From Clostridium amylolyticum (GTDB taxonomy: Bacteria > Bacillota > Clostridia > Clostridiales > Clostridiaceae): a stretch of DNA of 64,000 bases. The translations under genes were made by a program, and so were the position numbers. The stretch lies in assembly GCF_900142075.1 (NCBI RefSeq), contig NZ_FQZO01000001.1, positions 62,001 to 126,000 on the forward strand. Direction: 5' to 3'. Shown in pieces: positions 33,947 through 43,000 of the stretch. The notes below the pieces were generated by a model. The model had not been told where the DNA came from and did no database searches. It saw only the letters and a program-made list of their open reading frames with translations. How positions within the stretch are numbered: position 1 is the first letter of the stretch; every line of letters begins with the position of its first letter.

Positions 33947-34672
33947 ATGTTTAAATATTTTTCAATAATTATTTTAGCTATGAGCATTTCTCTTATAGGA
34001 ACTATGATAGGAGCATCCATAGGGGTAATTGTAAGAAATCCAAGCAAAAAGCTTTTAGGGACTATTATGGGATTTGCTGGTGGGTTAATGCTGGCTGTAG
34101 TGGTATTTGAACTTATTCCTGAAGCTATAAATAAGACGAATATATTATTTACTGTAATATTTTACTCCATAGGTATAGGAATAGTTATGCTTATTGAAAA
34201 AATTACTGAAAAAAAAAGTATGGAAACTGGCAATTATATGAAGGTGGCTATAATAACATCCCTAGGTTTGATGTTACATAATCTTCCTGAAGGTATTATA
34301 ATGGGATGCGGTTTTTTGGTAGAACAAAATTTAGGCGTTCAGATGAGCATTATAATCGCTTTACATGATATACCAGAGGGAATAGCAGTGACTGCCCCCC
34401 TTATGGCATCTAATGTAAAAGTTGGCAAAATAATAATTTACGCATTTTTAACAGCACTACCCACTGCTTTAGGAGCGGCTTTAGGAGTAATGACAGGAAA
34501 AATTTCTGATTTCTATCTTGGTTTAAGCCTTGCTTTGGCTTCTGGTATAATGATGTATGTAGTCTTTGGAGAGCTTATACCTGAATCCAACAAATTATGG
34601 TCAGGAATTCTTAATACATTAAGTGTTATAATTGGTTTGACATTGGGCTTTATAATGATAAACTTAATTTAG
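33947..34672 (+). CDS. ZIP family metal transporter
   Basis: Integral membrane carrier of 241 residues with eight predicted helices. The paired metal-binding motifs HNLPEG (helix IV) and HDIPEG (helix V) define the ZIP family, GufA-like branch, usually importing zinc or iron. AAGGGGG precedes the ATG. No metalloregulator site was found in the 72-bp upstream gap. The metal cannot be told from sequence. Confidence 0.92.
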   Translation: MFKYFSIIILAMSISLIGTMIGASIGVIVRNPSKKLLGTIMGFAGGLMLAVVVFELIPEAINKTNILFTVIFYSIGIGIVMLIEKITEKKSMETGNYMKVAIITSLGLMLHNLPEGIIMGCGFLVEQNLGVQMSIIIALHDIPEGIAVTAPLMASNVKVGKIIIYAFLTALPTALGAALGVMTGKISDFYLGLSLALASGIMMYVVFGELIPESNKLWSGILNTLSVIIGLTLGFIMINLI

Positions 34673-34706
34673 ATTATTTTAATCTTGTGAATTAGAAGCG
34701 AAAGAA

Positions 34707-35768
34707 GTGAATATTTTGGATACAAAAGTTGCAATAATAAAAGAAGATAATATTAATTATGAAGCTATTAATGAAGCAGCAAAGGTTATTAAAAAAGGAG
34801 GCTTGGTGGCTTTTCCTACAGAAACGGTCTATGGTTTGGGAGCTAATGCTCTTGATGAGGTTTCTGTAAAAAAAATATTTGAAGCTAAAGGAAGGCCTCA
34901 AGATAATCCACTTATAATTCATGTGGCTGATAAAGATATAAATAAATATGCTAAGGAAGTACCTGATATAGCCAAAAGGCTTATAGATGAATTTTGGCCA
35001 GGGCCTCTTACTGTGATATTAAAAAAATCTGATATTGTCCCTTCAGTTACCAGCGCTGGTCTTGACACTATAGGTATAAGGATGCCTTACACAAAGATTG
35101 CATTAGAGCTCATTAAAGCTAGTGGGGTACCTATAGCTGCTCCTTCAGCTAATATAAGCGGTAGACCTAGTCCTACAGATGTTCAAAGATGTATTGAGGA
35201 CTTAAATGGAAGAGTGGATTACATACTTGGGGGAGAAGAGAGTAGAGTTGGATTAGAATCTACTATTGTAGATTGTTCTGTAAATCCTCCATGTATACTA
35301 AGGCCTGGGGCAATAACTTTAGAAATGTTAAGAAGTATTAATGATAGTATATATATAGATGCAGCTATAATGAATAAACCCAAGGAAGATTTAAAGCCAA
35401 AAGCTCCAGGAATGAAGTATAGACATTATGCTCCTAAGGCAAAGTTAAAAATAATCCAAGGAGATTTTCAAAAAACTATTGAAAAAATCAACGAAATGGT
35501 GTTAAATTATATAGACGAAAATTTAAAGGTAGGCATAATGGCTACAGATGAATCTCTTCCCTATTATAAGGTGGGAGAGGTTATATCTTTAGGCAGCAGG
35601 GCAAATCTTCAAGAAATAGCAAAAAACCTCTTTGAAACTTTAAGGACCTTTGATGATAAAAATGTAGATATTATTCTATCAGAGTCTTTTATTAGAGAAG
35701 GCTTGGGAATTGCTATTATGAATAGACTTACAAAAGCTGCAGGCTTTGATATTATTAAGATTGATTAG
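34707..35768 (+). CDS. tsaC: Threonylcarbamoyl-AMP synthase
   Basis: Makes threonylcarbamoyl-AMP, the intermediate for the t6A37 tRNA modification. The 353-residue protein has the YrdC domain (GGLVAFPTETVYGLGANALDE, KGRPQDNPLIIHV, GPLTVILKK, GIRMPYTKIALELI, APSANISGRPSPT) plus the C-terminal Sua5 domain with GMKYRHYAPKAKL, so it is the long Sua5/YwlC type. The GTG at 34707 and TTG at 34716 are both possible; ribosome sites are weak for each. It leads into ywlE- and rpiB-like genes, as in B. subtilis. Confidence 0.95.
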   Translation: MNILDTKVAIIKEDNINYEAINEAAKVIKKGGLVAFPTETVYGLGANALDEVSVKKIFEAKGRPQDNPLIIHVADKDINKYAKEVPDIAKRLIDEFWPGPLTVILKKSDIVPSVTSAGLDTIGIRMPYTKIALELIKASGVPIAAPSANISGRPSPTDVQRCIEDLNGRVDYILGGEESRVGLESTIVDCSVNPPCILRPGAITLEMLRSINDSIYIDAAIMNKPKEDLKPKAPGMKYRHYAPKAKLKIIQGDFQKTIEKINEMVLNYIDENLKVGIMATDESLPYYKVGEVISLGSRANLQEIAKNLFETLRTFDDKNVDIILSESFIREGLGIAIMNRLTKAAGFDIIKID

Positions 35769-35777
35769 GAGGGCAAC

Positions 35778-36230
35778 ATGAAAGTTTTATTTGTATGCAC
35801 GGGTAATACTTGTAGAAGTGCTATGGCAGAATCAATTTTTAACAGTAAAAATTCTATGAAAGATGTTAAAGCTGTTTCAGCTGGACTTTCTGCTATTAGT
35901 GGAAGTAAAGCTTCCTTACATGCTGCTAAGTTAGTTCTTGATAATTTAAATGAAGATATCCGTTCTAGAAATGCGGTACAATTAACTAAAGATTTACTTA
36001 ATGAAGCTGATTTAATTTTAACTATGACTGATTATATGAAGGATATATTAAAATTAAATTACTTAGAGTATTCAGACAAAACTTTTACTTTAAACGAATA
36101 TGTCGGCGTTAAAGGTGATATTGTAGACCCTTTCGGCGGCAGCTTTGAAATCTATAAAAAAACTTATAATGATTTAGAAAACAAAATAGATTTATTATTG
36201 GAAAAAATAAAGAGAGATAGAGGTTTATAG
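35778..36230 (+). CDS. Low-molecular-weight protein phosphatase (YwlE-like)
   Basis: 150-residue LMW-PTP fold enzyme. The active-site loop is VCTGNTCRSAMAE (C-x5-R), and DPFGGS carries the catalytic aspartate. In B. subtilis the gene in this position, ywlE, encodes a protein-arginine phosphatase. The threonine in CTGNTCRS is the residue linked to phosphoarginine selectivity in that enzyme, so the same role is likely. AGGAGGGC precedes the ATG, nine bases after tsaC. Confidence 0.9.
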   Translation: MKVLFVCTGNTCRSAMAESIFNSKNSMKDVKAVSAGLSAISGSKASLHAAKLVLDNLNEDIRSRNAVQLTKDLLNEADLILTMTDYMKDILKLNYLEYSDKTFTLNEYVGVKGDIVDPFGGSFEIYKKTYNDLENKIDLLLEKIKRDRGL

Positions 36231-36271
36231 GCTTACTATCTCTTTTTTTAATAAATATGGAGGTGTATTCA

Positions 36272-36721
36272 ATGAAACTAGCAATTGGCAGTGACCATGG
36301 TGGATTTAGATTAAAAAAAGAAATTATTGAACATCTTAAAGCAAAAGGAATTGGATATAAGGATTTTGGTACTTTTAGTGAGGAGTCTTGTGATTATCCT
36401 GATATTTCATTAGAAGTGGGAGAAGCTGTAGCCGCAAAACAATACGATTTAGGGATATTAATCTGTGGTACCGGTATAGGCATTGGTATAGCAGCTAATA
36501 AAATAGCAGGAGTTAGGGCAGCATTATGTCATGACACCTTTAGTGCTCATGCCTGTAGAGAGCATAATAATGCCAATATACTTACCATGGGTGAAAGGGT
36601 AATAGGAACAGGATTAGCATTAGAAATAGTAGATACCTTCTTAAATAGCCAATTTGAAGGCGATAGGCATTTGAGAAGAATTAATAAAATCTCTGATATA
36701 GAGAAAAAATATCAAAAGTAA
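36272..36721 (+). CDS. rpiB: Ribose-5-phosphate isomerase B
   Basis: 149-residue RpiB/LacAB fold enzyme interconverting ribose 5-phosphate and ribulose 5-phosphate. It has LAIGSDHGGFRLK at the start, ICGTGIGIGIAANK with the catalytic cysteine, and VRAALCHDTFSAHACREHNNANILTMGERVIG. GGAGGTG lies six bases before the ATG at 36272; the ATG at 36257 is upstream of that site. It is in a run with tsaC, the phosphatase and upp. Confidence 0.95.
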   Translation: MKLAIGSDHGGFRLKKEIIEHLKAKGIGYKDFGTFSEESCDYPDISLEVGEAVAAKQYDLGILICGTGIGIGIAANKIAGVRAALCHDTFSAHACREHNNANILTMGERVIGTGLALEIVDTFLNSQFEGDRHLRRINKISDIEKKYQK

Positions 36722-36744
36722 AAAAGCTTAGGGGGAATAAGATA

Positions 36745-37374
36745 ATGAGTAAAGTTACACAAATTGCACATCCATTAATATTGCACAAACTAGCATTTAT
36801 AAGAGATAAAAATACAGGTTCTAAGGATTTTAGAGAATTAGTAGAAGAAGTAGCAATGCTTATGGCATATGAGGTTACTAGAGATCTTCAAACAGAAGAA
36901 ATAAATATAGATACACCAATATGCACAACTAAATGTAAAGTGCTAGCGGGGAAAAAGATGGCTATAGTGCCTATATTAAGAGCTGGTTTAGGAATGGTAG
37001 ATGGAATGCTTAAGCTTATACCTGCTGCAAAAGTAGGTCATATTGGTTTATATAGAGATGAAGAGACGCTTCAACCTGTAGAGTACTTTTGCAAGCTACC
37101 ACAAGATATTTCTGAAAGAGATGTGATTGTAGTAGATCCAATGCTGGCCACAGGTGGTTCTGCAGCTGATGCTATAACACTTCTTAAGAAAAAAGGCGCT
37201 AAGTACATAAGATTGGTTTGTTTAATAGGAGCTCCTGAAGGAGTTAAGCTAGTGCAAGATACTCATCCTGATGTAGATATATATCTTGGATCCATTGATG
37301 AAAAACTTAATGAAAATGGATATATAGTTCCTGGTTTAGGTGACGCTGGAGACAGATTATTCGGAACAAAATAA
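36745..37374 (+). CDS. upp: Uracil phosphoribosyltransferase
   Basis: Salvages uracil to UMP with PRPP. The 209-residue protein has the type I PRTase loop VIVVDPMLATGGSAADAI and the uracil-binding end GYIVPGLGDAGDRLFGTK. AGGGGGAA precedes the ATG. It is the last gene before a palindromic terminator, and in B. subtilis it likewise stands just before the atp operon; here tagO, wecB and thl are inserted between them. Confidence 0.97.
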   Translation: MSKVTQIAHPLILHKLAFIRDKNTGSKDFRELVEEVAMLMAYEVTRDLQTEEINIDTPICTTKCKVLAGKKMAIVPILRAGLGMVDGMLKLIPAAKVGHIGLYRDEETLQPVEYFCKLPQDISERDVIVVDPMLATGGSAADAITLLKKKGAKYIRLVCLIGAPEGVKLVQDTHPDVDIYLGSIDEKLNENGYIVPGLGDAGDRLFGTK

Positions 37375-37387
37375 ATTAAACCTTTAA

Positions 37388-37420
37388 GCAAAGACTAAAA
37401 GTGTAACTTTTAGTCTTTGC
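37388..37420 (+). terminator. Hairpin after upp
   Basis: A 15-bp perfect stem (37388-37402 with 37406-37420) and a three-base loop. The tail lacks a T-run, but the arms themselves carry TTTT, so it may end transcription or protect the mRNA end. Confidence 0.65.
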
Positions 37421-37545
37421 ACTATGTTTACTTTCATAAAATGGTAATGTATAATTATCTTGATTATGTTTAAAAGTCATATAATTATCACTTTATATCT
37501 AAATTGCACCAGACCCTAAAAAACATTTGATTTAGGATGATGAAT

Positions 37546-38580
37546 ATGAAGAATTACTTTATGTGGATACTGATTTCCGCTACTTTATCCTTTATATTAA
37601 CCCCCATAATGAAGACGCTTTCTATTAAATTGAATATATTAGATATTCCAAAAGACAAAAGAAAAATACATAAAAATCCCATGCCTTTATTAGGCGGTGT
37701 TGGGATTTATTTAGCATTTATTATTACTATTTTAATTATGCGAAGGGGATCTATACAAAGAGATGAAATCGGTATACTACTTGGTGCTTTAGTGGTATTA
37801 TTAGGTGGATTACTAGATGATATAGTTGACTTAAAACCATATAAGAAGCTATTATTTCAAATCATTTCAGCAGCTATTGTAATTTATTTTGGTGTAGTAA
37901 TTAAAAAGGTTACTAATCCCTTTATTTTTTATAAAGATACTTATATAAGTATAAAGTTATTTTCTATACCTTTAACTATTGTATGGATAGTTGGAGTGAC
38001 TAATGCAATAAACTTAATGGATGGATTAGATGGATTAGCTTCAGGAATATCTTTGATAGCTTGTATTACTATGTTCTTTATTTCTATTTTATCAGGTAGA
38101 GAATCAGCTTCGTTATTTACAGCGGTATTAAGTGGTGCTATTATTGGATTTATTCCGTTTAATTTTAATCCTGCAGATATTTTTCTTGGTGACAATGGAG
38201 CACAGGTTTTAGGGTTTTTGCTTGCGTCAATATCTATACAAGGGACTATTAAGTCGGCAGCAGCCTTTTCTATAGTAGTACCTATTTTAGCCTTAGGACT
38301 TCCAATATATGATACAATATTTGCAATGATAAGAAGAAAAATAAATGGGAAACCAATATATCAAGCAGATAAAGGACATATTCATCATAGACTATTAGCC
38401 ATAGGGCTTACTCAGAGACAGGTTGTTACAATAATGTATATAATGAGTGCTATTTTAGGTGCTATTTCAATATTTGCAATGGAAATAAGCACCATTAGTT
38501 CATATTTTCTATTATTAGGTGTAGTTGTATTTATTGTCATACTAGCATACAAATCAGGATTTTTTAAGAATAGAGATTAA
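37546..38580 (+). CDS. tagO: Undecaprenyl-phosphate GlcNAc-1-phosphate transferase (TagO/WecA family)
   Basis: Polytopic membrane enzyme that starts teichoic acid or other surface glycans by moving GlcNAc-1-phosphate from UDP-GlcNAc to undecaprenyl phosphate. The 344-residue protein has KIHKNPMPLLGGVGIY, the DD pair in LLGGLLDDIVDLKPY, TNAINLMDGLDGLASGIS, FLGDNGAQVLGFLL and the HIHHRLLAIG loop typical of the WecA/TagO branch. I prefer the ATG at 37546 with AGGA eight bases upstream; 37537 and 37540 are alternatives. It pairs functionally with the next gene, wecB. Confidence 0.93.
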   Translation: MKNYFMWILISATLSFILTPIMKTLSIKLNILDIPKDKRKIHKNPMPLLGGVGIYLAFIITILIMRRGSIQRDEIGILLGALVVLLGGLLDDIVDLKPYKKLLFQIISAAIVIYFGVVIKKVTNPFIFYKDTYISIKLFSIPLTIVWIVGVTNAINLMDGLDGLASGISLIACITMFFISILSGRESASLFTAVLSGAIIGFIPFNFNPADIFLGDNGAQVLGFLLASISIQGTIKSAAAFSIVVPILALGLPIYDTIFAMIRRKINGKPIYQADKGHIHHRLLAIGLTQRQVVTIMYIMSAILGAISIFAMEISTISSYFLLLGVVVFIVILAYKSGFFKNRD

Positions 38581-38606
38581 TAACACCAAATCAACAGGAG
38601 GACAAA

Positions 38607-39755
38607 ATGAACAAAATTAAAATACTTACTATATTTGGAACGAGACCAGAAGCAATTAAAATGGCTCCTTTAGTAAAAGAACTAGAAAATAGGGAGGAAT
38701 TTGAATCAAAGGTATGCGTTACTGCTCAACATAGGGAAATGCTTGATCAAGTTTTGGAATTATTTGATATAGTTCCTGATTATGACCTCAATATAATGAA
38801 AGATAAGCAGAGCCTTACAGGAATAACTAATAGGGTTTTAGAAGGTTTAGAAGAGGTTTTTGAAAAGGAAAAGCCACACATGATATTGGTTCATGGAGAT
38901 ACCACCACAACCTTTGGTGGAGCTTTAGCAGCATTTTATCAAAAAATTAAAGTAGGACACGTAGAAGCAGGATTAAGGACTTTCGATAAGTACTTTCCAT
39001 TTCCAGAAGAGATGAATCGAAAACTCACAGGGGCTATTGCAGATCTTCATTTTGCACCTACACCAGGATCAAAAGAAAATCTTCTTAGGGAAGGTGTTTG
39101 TGAAAATGATATAATAGTTACTGGTAACACGGTTATTGATGCTATGTGCCATACTGTAAAAGAAGATTATAAGTTTGAAACAGAAGAACTTAACAATATA
39201 GATTACGAAAATAAAAAAGTTATAATGATAACTGCCCATAGAAGAGAAAATTGGGGTGAGGGTATAGAAAATATTTGTTATGCTCTTAACAAAGTTATAG
39301 AAGAAAATGAAGATGTGGAATTGGTCTATTTGGTACATCTTAATCCAGTGGTAAAAGATGTGGTATATAAACATCTAGATAAAAAAGAGAAGGTACATTT
39401 ATTACCTCCTTTAGATACTAGAGAAACACATAATCTTATGAATAAGTGTTTTATGGTTATGACAGATTCAGGCGGACTTCAAGAAGAAGCACCTCATTTA
39501 GGAAAACCGGTTTTGGTGCTAAGAGATGTAACTGAGAGACCAGAAGCAATTGAGGCTGGCACTGTGAAATTAGTTGGCACAAATAAAGAAGTAATAATAG
39601 AAGAAGCTAATAAAATTCTAAATAATAAAGAAGAATATGAGCACATGAAGAAAGCTGTGAATCCTTATGGAGATGGTAAAGCTTCAAAAAGAATTGCAGA
39701 TGCTATAATAAATTATTTTGGATTAAAGGATATAGAAATAAAAGAGTTCAAATAA
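38607..39755 (+). CDS. wecB: UDP-N-acetylglucosamine 2-epimerase
   Basis: Non-hydrolysing epimerase, 382 residues, that makes UDP-ManNAc, the second sugar of teichoic acid linkage units. It has IFGTRPEAIKMAPLVKEL, VHGDTTTTFGGALAAFY, VGHVEAGLRTF, ITAHRRENWG and TDSGGLQEEAPHLGKPVLVLRDVTERPEAI. AGGAGGAC precedes the ATG, 26 bp after tagO. TagO uses UDP-GlcNAc and WecB converts it, so the two supply the start of a wall glycan. Confidence 0.96.
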   Translation: MNKIKILTIFGTRPEAIKMAPLVKELENREEFESKVCVTAQHREMLDQVLELFDIVPDYDLNIMKDKQSLTGITNRVLEGLEEVFEKEKPHMILVHGDTTTTFGGALAAFYQKIKVGHVEAGLRTFDKYFPFPEEMNRKLTGAIADLHFAPTPGSKENLLREGVCENDIIVTGNTVIDAMCHTVKEDYKFETEELNNIDYENKKVIMITAHRRENWGEGIENICYALNKVIEENEDVELVYLVHLNPVVKDVVYKHLDKKEKVHLLPPLDTRETHNLMNKCFMVMTDSGGLQEEAPHLGKPVLVLRDVTERPEAIEAGTVKLVGTNKEVIIEEANKILNNKEEYEHMKKAVNPYGDGKASKRIADAIINYFGLKDIEIKEFK

Positions 39756-39830
39756 CGAGGATAGTTAAAAAAATAACAATGTAATATGCTGTAATGTGCT
39801 ATTAAGCTATTTTTTAACATATAACTTTAT

Positions 39831-39858
39831 TTGCTAGTAAATATAAAAATGCTATAAT
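39831..39858 (+). promoter_or_regulatory. Sigma-A promoter of thl
   Basis: TTGCTA (39831-39836) and TATAAT (39853-39858) are 16 bp apart. The start site would give a leader of about 48 bases before the ATG at 39914. Confidence 0.65.
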
Positions 39859-39913
39859 TATAGAGGTGGGCAATTTATACAAATTAATAGATATTTATTT
39901 AGGAGGTTGTAAA

Positions 39914-41095
39914 ATGAGAGAAGTTGTTATCGCAAGTGCTGTAAGAACTGCTATTGGATCCTTCGGAGGGAGCCTTAAGAGCGTATCTGCAGCAGACTTA
40001 GGTAGTATAGTAATAAAAGAAGCAGTAAAAAGGGCAGGGATAAAACCAGAGCAGGTAGATGAAGTGCTTTTTGGTAATGTAATACAAGCAGGGTTAGGGC
40101 AGAACGTAGCAAGACAATCCTCAGTAAATGCTGGTTTACCAGTGGAAGTTCCTGCAACAACAATTAATATGGTTTGTGGATCTGGTTTAAGAACTGTAGC
40201 TATGGCTACTCAAATGATTAAACTTGGAGATGCAGACGTAATTATAGCTGGTGGTACAGAGAATATGTCATTGGCTCCATACGTACTTAAAAATGCTAGA
40301 TGGGGACAAAGAATGGGTGACGGAAAATTAGTAGATACTATGATTCTTGATGCTCTTACTGATGCTTTCAATGGATATCATATGGGAATTACTGCTGAAA
40401 ATATCGCTGAGCAGTGGGGATTAACAAGAGAAGAGCAAGATGCCTTTTCAGTTAAATCTCAAAACAAAGCTGAAAAAGCAATAAAAGAAGGAAGATTTAA
40501 GGATGAAATAGTTCCTGTAGAAATTCCTCAAAGAAAAGGTGATCCAATAGTTTTTGACACAGATGAATTCCCAAGATTCGGTGCCACAGAAGCTAGTTTA
40601 GGAAAACTTAAGCCTGCATTTAAAAAGGATGGAACAGTTACAGCTGGTAATGCATCTGGAATAAATGATGGTGCTGCTGCCCTTGTTATTATGAGCGCAG
40701 AAAAAGCTAAAGAGTTAGGAATAAAACCTCTTGCAAAAATAGTTTCTTACGGTTCAAAAGGTTTAGATCCATCCATTATGGGATATGGACCATTCCATGC
40801 AACAAAAGTTGCTTTGGAAAAGGTTAATATGTCTGTGGAAGACCTAGATCTTATAGAAGCAAATGAAGCTTTCGCTGCACAAAGTTTAGCAGTAGCTAAA
40901 GATTTGAAATTTGATATGGACAAGGTAAATGTTAACGGTGGTGCAATAGCATTAGGACACCCAGTGGGTGCTTCAGGAGCAAGAATACTAGTTACATTGC
41001 TTCATGAAATGGAAAAAAGAGATGCTAAAAAAGGACTTGCTACCCTTTGTATAGGTGGAGGTATGGGTACCTCATTAATAGTTGAAAGATTATAA
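39914..41095 (+). CDS. thl: Acetyl-CoA acetyltransferase (thiolase)
   Basis: Condenses two acetyl-CoA to acetoacetyl-CoA, the first step of clostridial butyrate or butanol formation. The 393-residue protein has NMVCGSGLRTVAMA with the acylated cysteine at residue 88, EANEAFAAQSLAV, the ALGHPVGASGARI histidine and CIGGGMGTSLIVE near the end. AGGAGG at 39901-39906 fixes the ATG at 39914. It is monocistronic with a good promoter and terminator; the other genes of the butyrate pathway (hbd, crt, bcd) are not in this window. Confidence 0.96.
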   Translation: MREVVIASAVRTAIGSFGGSLKSVSAADLGSIVIKEAVKRAGIKPEQVDEVLFGNVIQAGLGQNVARQSSVNAGLPVEVPATTINMVCGSGLRTVAMATQMIKLGDADVIIAGGTENMSLAPYVLKNARWGQRMGDGKLVDTMILDALTDAFNGYHMGITAENIAEQWGLTREEQDAFSVKSQNKAEKAIKEGRFKDEIVPVEIPQRKGDPIVFDTDEFPRFGATEASLGKLKPAFKKDGTVTAGNASGINDGAAALVIMSAEKAKELGIKPLAKIVSYGSKGLDPSIMGYGPFHATKVALEKVNMSVEDLDLIEANEAFAAQSLAVAKDLKFDMDKVNVNGGAIALGHPVGASGARILVTLLHEMEKRDAKKGLATLCIGGGMGTSLIVERL

Positions 41096-41124
41096 AATTT
41101 GTCGCAAAAATATATAAGTAAAAG

Positions 41125-41162
41125 ATCAGGTAGTACTACAAAATAGTACTACCTGATTTTTT
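41125..41162 (+). terminator. Terminator of thl
   Basis: A 14-bp perfect stem (41125-41138 with 41144-41157), CAAAA loop and a T-run of six. Confidence 0.92.
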
Positions 41163-41616
41163 ATACATAAATTTAACTAATATGTGGATATATTACAGGT
41201 TATTTTATAATACTATTTGAATTGTTTATAAAATTTTTGCATAAATCAATGTTATTGGATTCAAATTTAGTACAATAAAATATAATAAGAATAATTACTA
41301 ATGAAAAATTTATTTTGCTAAAAATGTATTTTTGGCAAAATGTAAATTTTTACACACAAGAGAAAACGTAAACATTCATACAAAGTATTATAATCAAATA
41401 TTCAGATATATTAGAAAAATGAATAGTAATAATGAATTTGTAGCATACTTAATGTAAATAATAACTACTAAAAGGATACTGAAGAAAAAGCCGGAAATTA
41501 TGCACCTGCTAGGGATATAGCTTATATTATGGCCTTATATTGCTTTAAATTCCATTTTATATTTTATTTATTATAGTAATATAATTATCACATGATTTTT
41601 TTAGGTGATGTCACAT
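41163..41616. other. AT-rich gap before the atp operon, no gene seen
   Basis: About 450 bases without a credible reading frame. Two inverted repeats occur: TTTTGC/GCAAAA with inner AAAAAT/ATTTTT (41313-41340), and directly after it TGTAAA/TTTACA (41341-41354). They could be operators or leader structure. The atp promoter must lie here or in the leader, but I could not pick a convincing -35/-10 pair. Confidence 0.5.
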
Positions 41617-41988
41617 ATGGAAAAAGAATTAACTAACCTTATTAAGAAAGTTTCATTAATTGATATTGCATTATTATTGCTAATATCACCCATCATTATT
41701 TTATTTAAAAGTTATGATATGGCTTTGGTTTTTGACTTAGGTTTATTACTTTCTATGGGTAATTTCATAACTTCAACATTTATTACTTCCAAGGTTATAA
41801 AATCTAATAACAAGGAAATTATAGTATATGTAAGCTATGCTGTTAGAATATTAGTTGTTGCATCAGTAGGAGCAATACTAACCTTCATAAATACATCATA
41901 TAGCTTGATTTTTGTGTTTGGATTTACGGTACATTATATTTCCTTTTTAATCTATGGAGTAATATTTATTAAGAAAGGAAGTGAATAG
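41617..41988 (+). CDS. atpI: ATP synthase protein I
   Basis: Small hydrophobic protein that helps assemble the c-ring of the ATP synthase. The 123 residues form four membrane helices, with the layout of AtpI/UncI; the sequence itself is weakly conserved. I choose the ATG at 41617, nine bases after AGGTG, over the GTG at 41605 inside that site. It is first in the operon and its stop is one base before the preferred atpB start. Confidence 0.82.
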   Translation: MEKELTNLIKKVSLIDIALLLLISPIIILFKSYDMALVFDLGLLLSMGNFITSTFITSKVIKSNNKEIIVYVSYAVRILVVASVGAILTFINTSYSLIFVFGFTVHYISFLIYGVIFIKKGSE

Positions 41989-41989
41989 T

Positions 41990-42670
41990 TTGGAAGAAGT
42001 GGCTCCTTTATACACTTTTTATATAGGTGGCTTTCCTGTTCTAATAACTCTAGAAATTGTTACGCAATGGGGTATAATCTTATTTTTAACAGTGCTTGGC
42101 ATGTTTATGACCAAGAAAATTGAACCCTTGCCAGATAAAATGCAGAATATTTCAGAAGTTTTTGTGGAAACTGTTTCTAAGCTGGTAGAAGAAAATATGG
42201 GAGAGGAGTACCTGGGGTTTGTACCATTTATTGGAACAGTGATAATTTATGTTTTAATAATGAATTTAACAGGACTTATCGGCATAAAACCACCTACCCA
42301 AAATATAAGTATAACCCTTTCATTAGGTATAATAACATTCTTCATAGTACAAGCCACAGCCATTAAAAAAGTTGGTATATTTCATTATTTCCTGGGATAT
42401 GGTAAACCCTTTGCAGCTATGCTTCCTTTAAATATAGTTGAAAGATTTATGCTCCCTGTATCATTAAGCCTTAGATTATTTGGAAATATAACAGCAGGAA
42501 CGGTAATAGTGGAATTAGTATACCAAGCACTAAATAGTATTGGGTTTGTGGCTGCATTAGGATTACCTATAGCTTTACATTTTTATTTTGACATATTTGA
42601 TGGAGCTATACAGGTTGCTATATTTACAATGCTTACAATGATTAATATTAAATTGATATCAGAACACTAA
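41990..42670 (+). CDS. atpB: ATP synthase subunit a
   Basis: Stator subunit of the membrane Fo sector forming the ion half-channels. The 226-residue protein has five or six helices, and LPVSLSLRLFGNITAG carries the essential arginine that faces the c-ring glutamate. The TTG at 41990 has AAAGGAA nine bases upstream; the GTG at 41981 abuts that site and is less likely. Length is in the normal clostridial range. Confidence 0.94.
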   Translation: MEEVAPLYTFYIGGFPVLITLEIVTQWGIILFLTVLGMFMTKKIEPLPDKMQNISEVFVETVSKLVEENMGEEYLGFVPFIGTVIIYVLIMNLTGLIGIKPPTQNISITLSLGIITFFIVQATAIKKVGIFHYFLGYGKPFAAMLPLNIVERFMLPVSLSLRLFGNITAGTVIVELVYQALNSIGFVAALGLPIALHFYFDIFDGAIQVAIFTMLTMINIKLISEH

Positions 42671-42689
42671 AATTTAGGAGGAATTTATA

Positions 42690-42929
42690 ATGGGAAGAGA
42701 TTTTGTTTCAGCTATGGCGGCTATAGGAGCTGCAATTGCAGTATTAACAGGTATTGGAGCAGGAATAGGAATTGGAAACGCTACAGGAAAAGCTGTGGAA
42801 AGTATTGCAAGACAACCAGAATCCAGTGGTAAAATTTTATCAGCTTTAATAATTGGTTGTGGATTTGCAGAAGCTACAGCAATTTATGGATTGCTAGTTT
42901 CAATTTTACTTATAAGAGTAATAAGCTAA
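42690..42929 (+). CDS. atpE: ATP synthase subunit c
   Basis: Two-helix hairpin of 79 residues that forms the rotor ring. GIGAGIGIGNATGKAVESIARQPES is the loop region and FAEATAIYGLL contains the ion-carrying Glu61. In sodium-type rings Q32, E65, S66 and Y70 (Ilyobacter numbering) bind sodium; here the matching residues are Asn30, Glu61, Ala62 and Tyr66. The loss of Gln and Ser argues for proton coupling, by inference. AGGAGG precedes the ATG. Confidence 0.96.
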   Translation: MGRDFVSAMAAIGAAIAVLTGIGAGIGIGNATGKAVESIARQPESSGKILSALIIGCGFAEATAIYGLLVSILLIRVIS

Positions 42930-42942
42930 TAAAAGTCATGTT

Positions 42943-42964
42943 ATAGTGCCCCAAAGGGCACTAT
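42943..42964 (+). promoter_or_regulatory. Intercistronic hairpin between atpE and atpF
   Basis: ATAGTGCCC (42943-42951) pairs perfectly with GGGCACTAT (42956-42964) with a CAAA loop. There is no T-run. It probably slows 3-prime decay or sets relative expression, since about ten c subunits are needed per complex. Confidence 0.6.
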
Positions 42965-43000
42965 TAAAATTTGAGCCTGGAAGGGGGCTTTGGTGATTAT

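Noticed and set aside
41313..41354. Rex-binding site before the atp operon
   Set aside because: The inverted repeats do not fit TTGTTAA-n4-TTAACAA.
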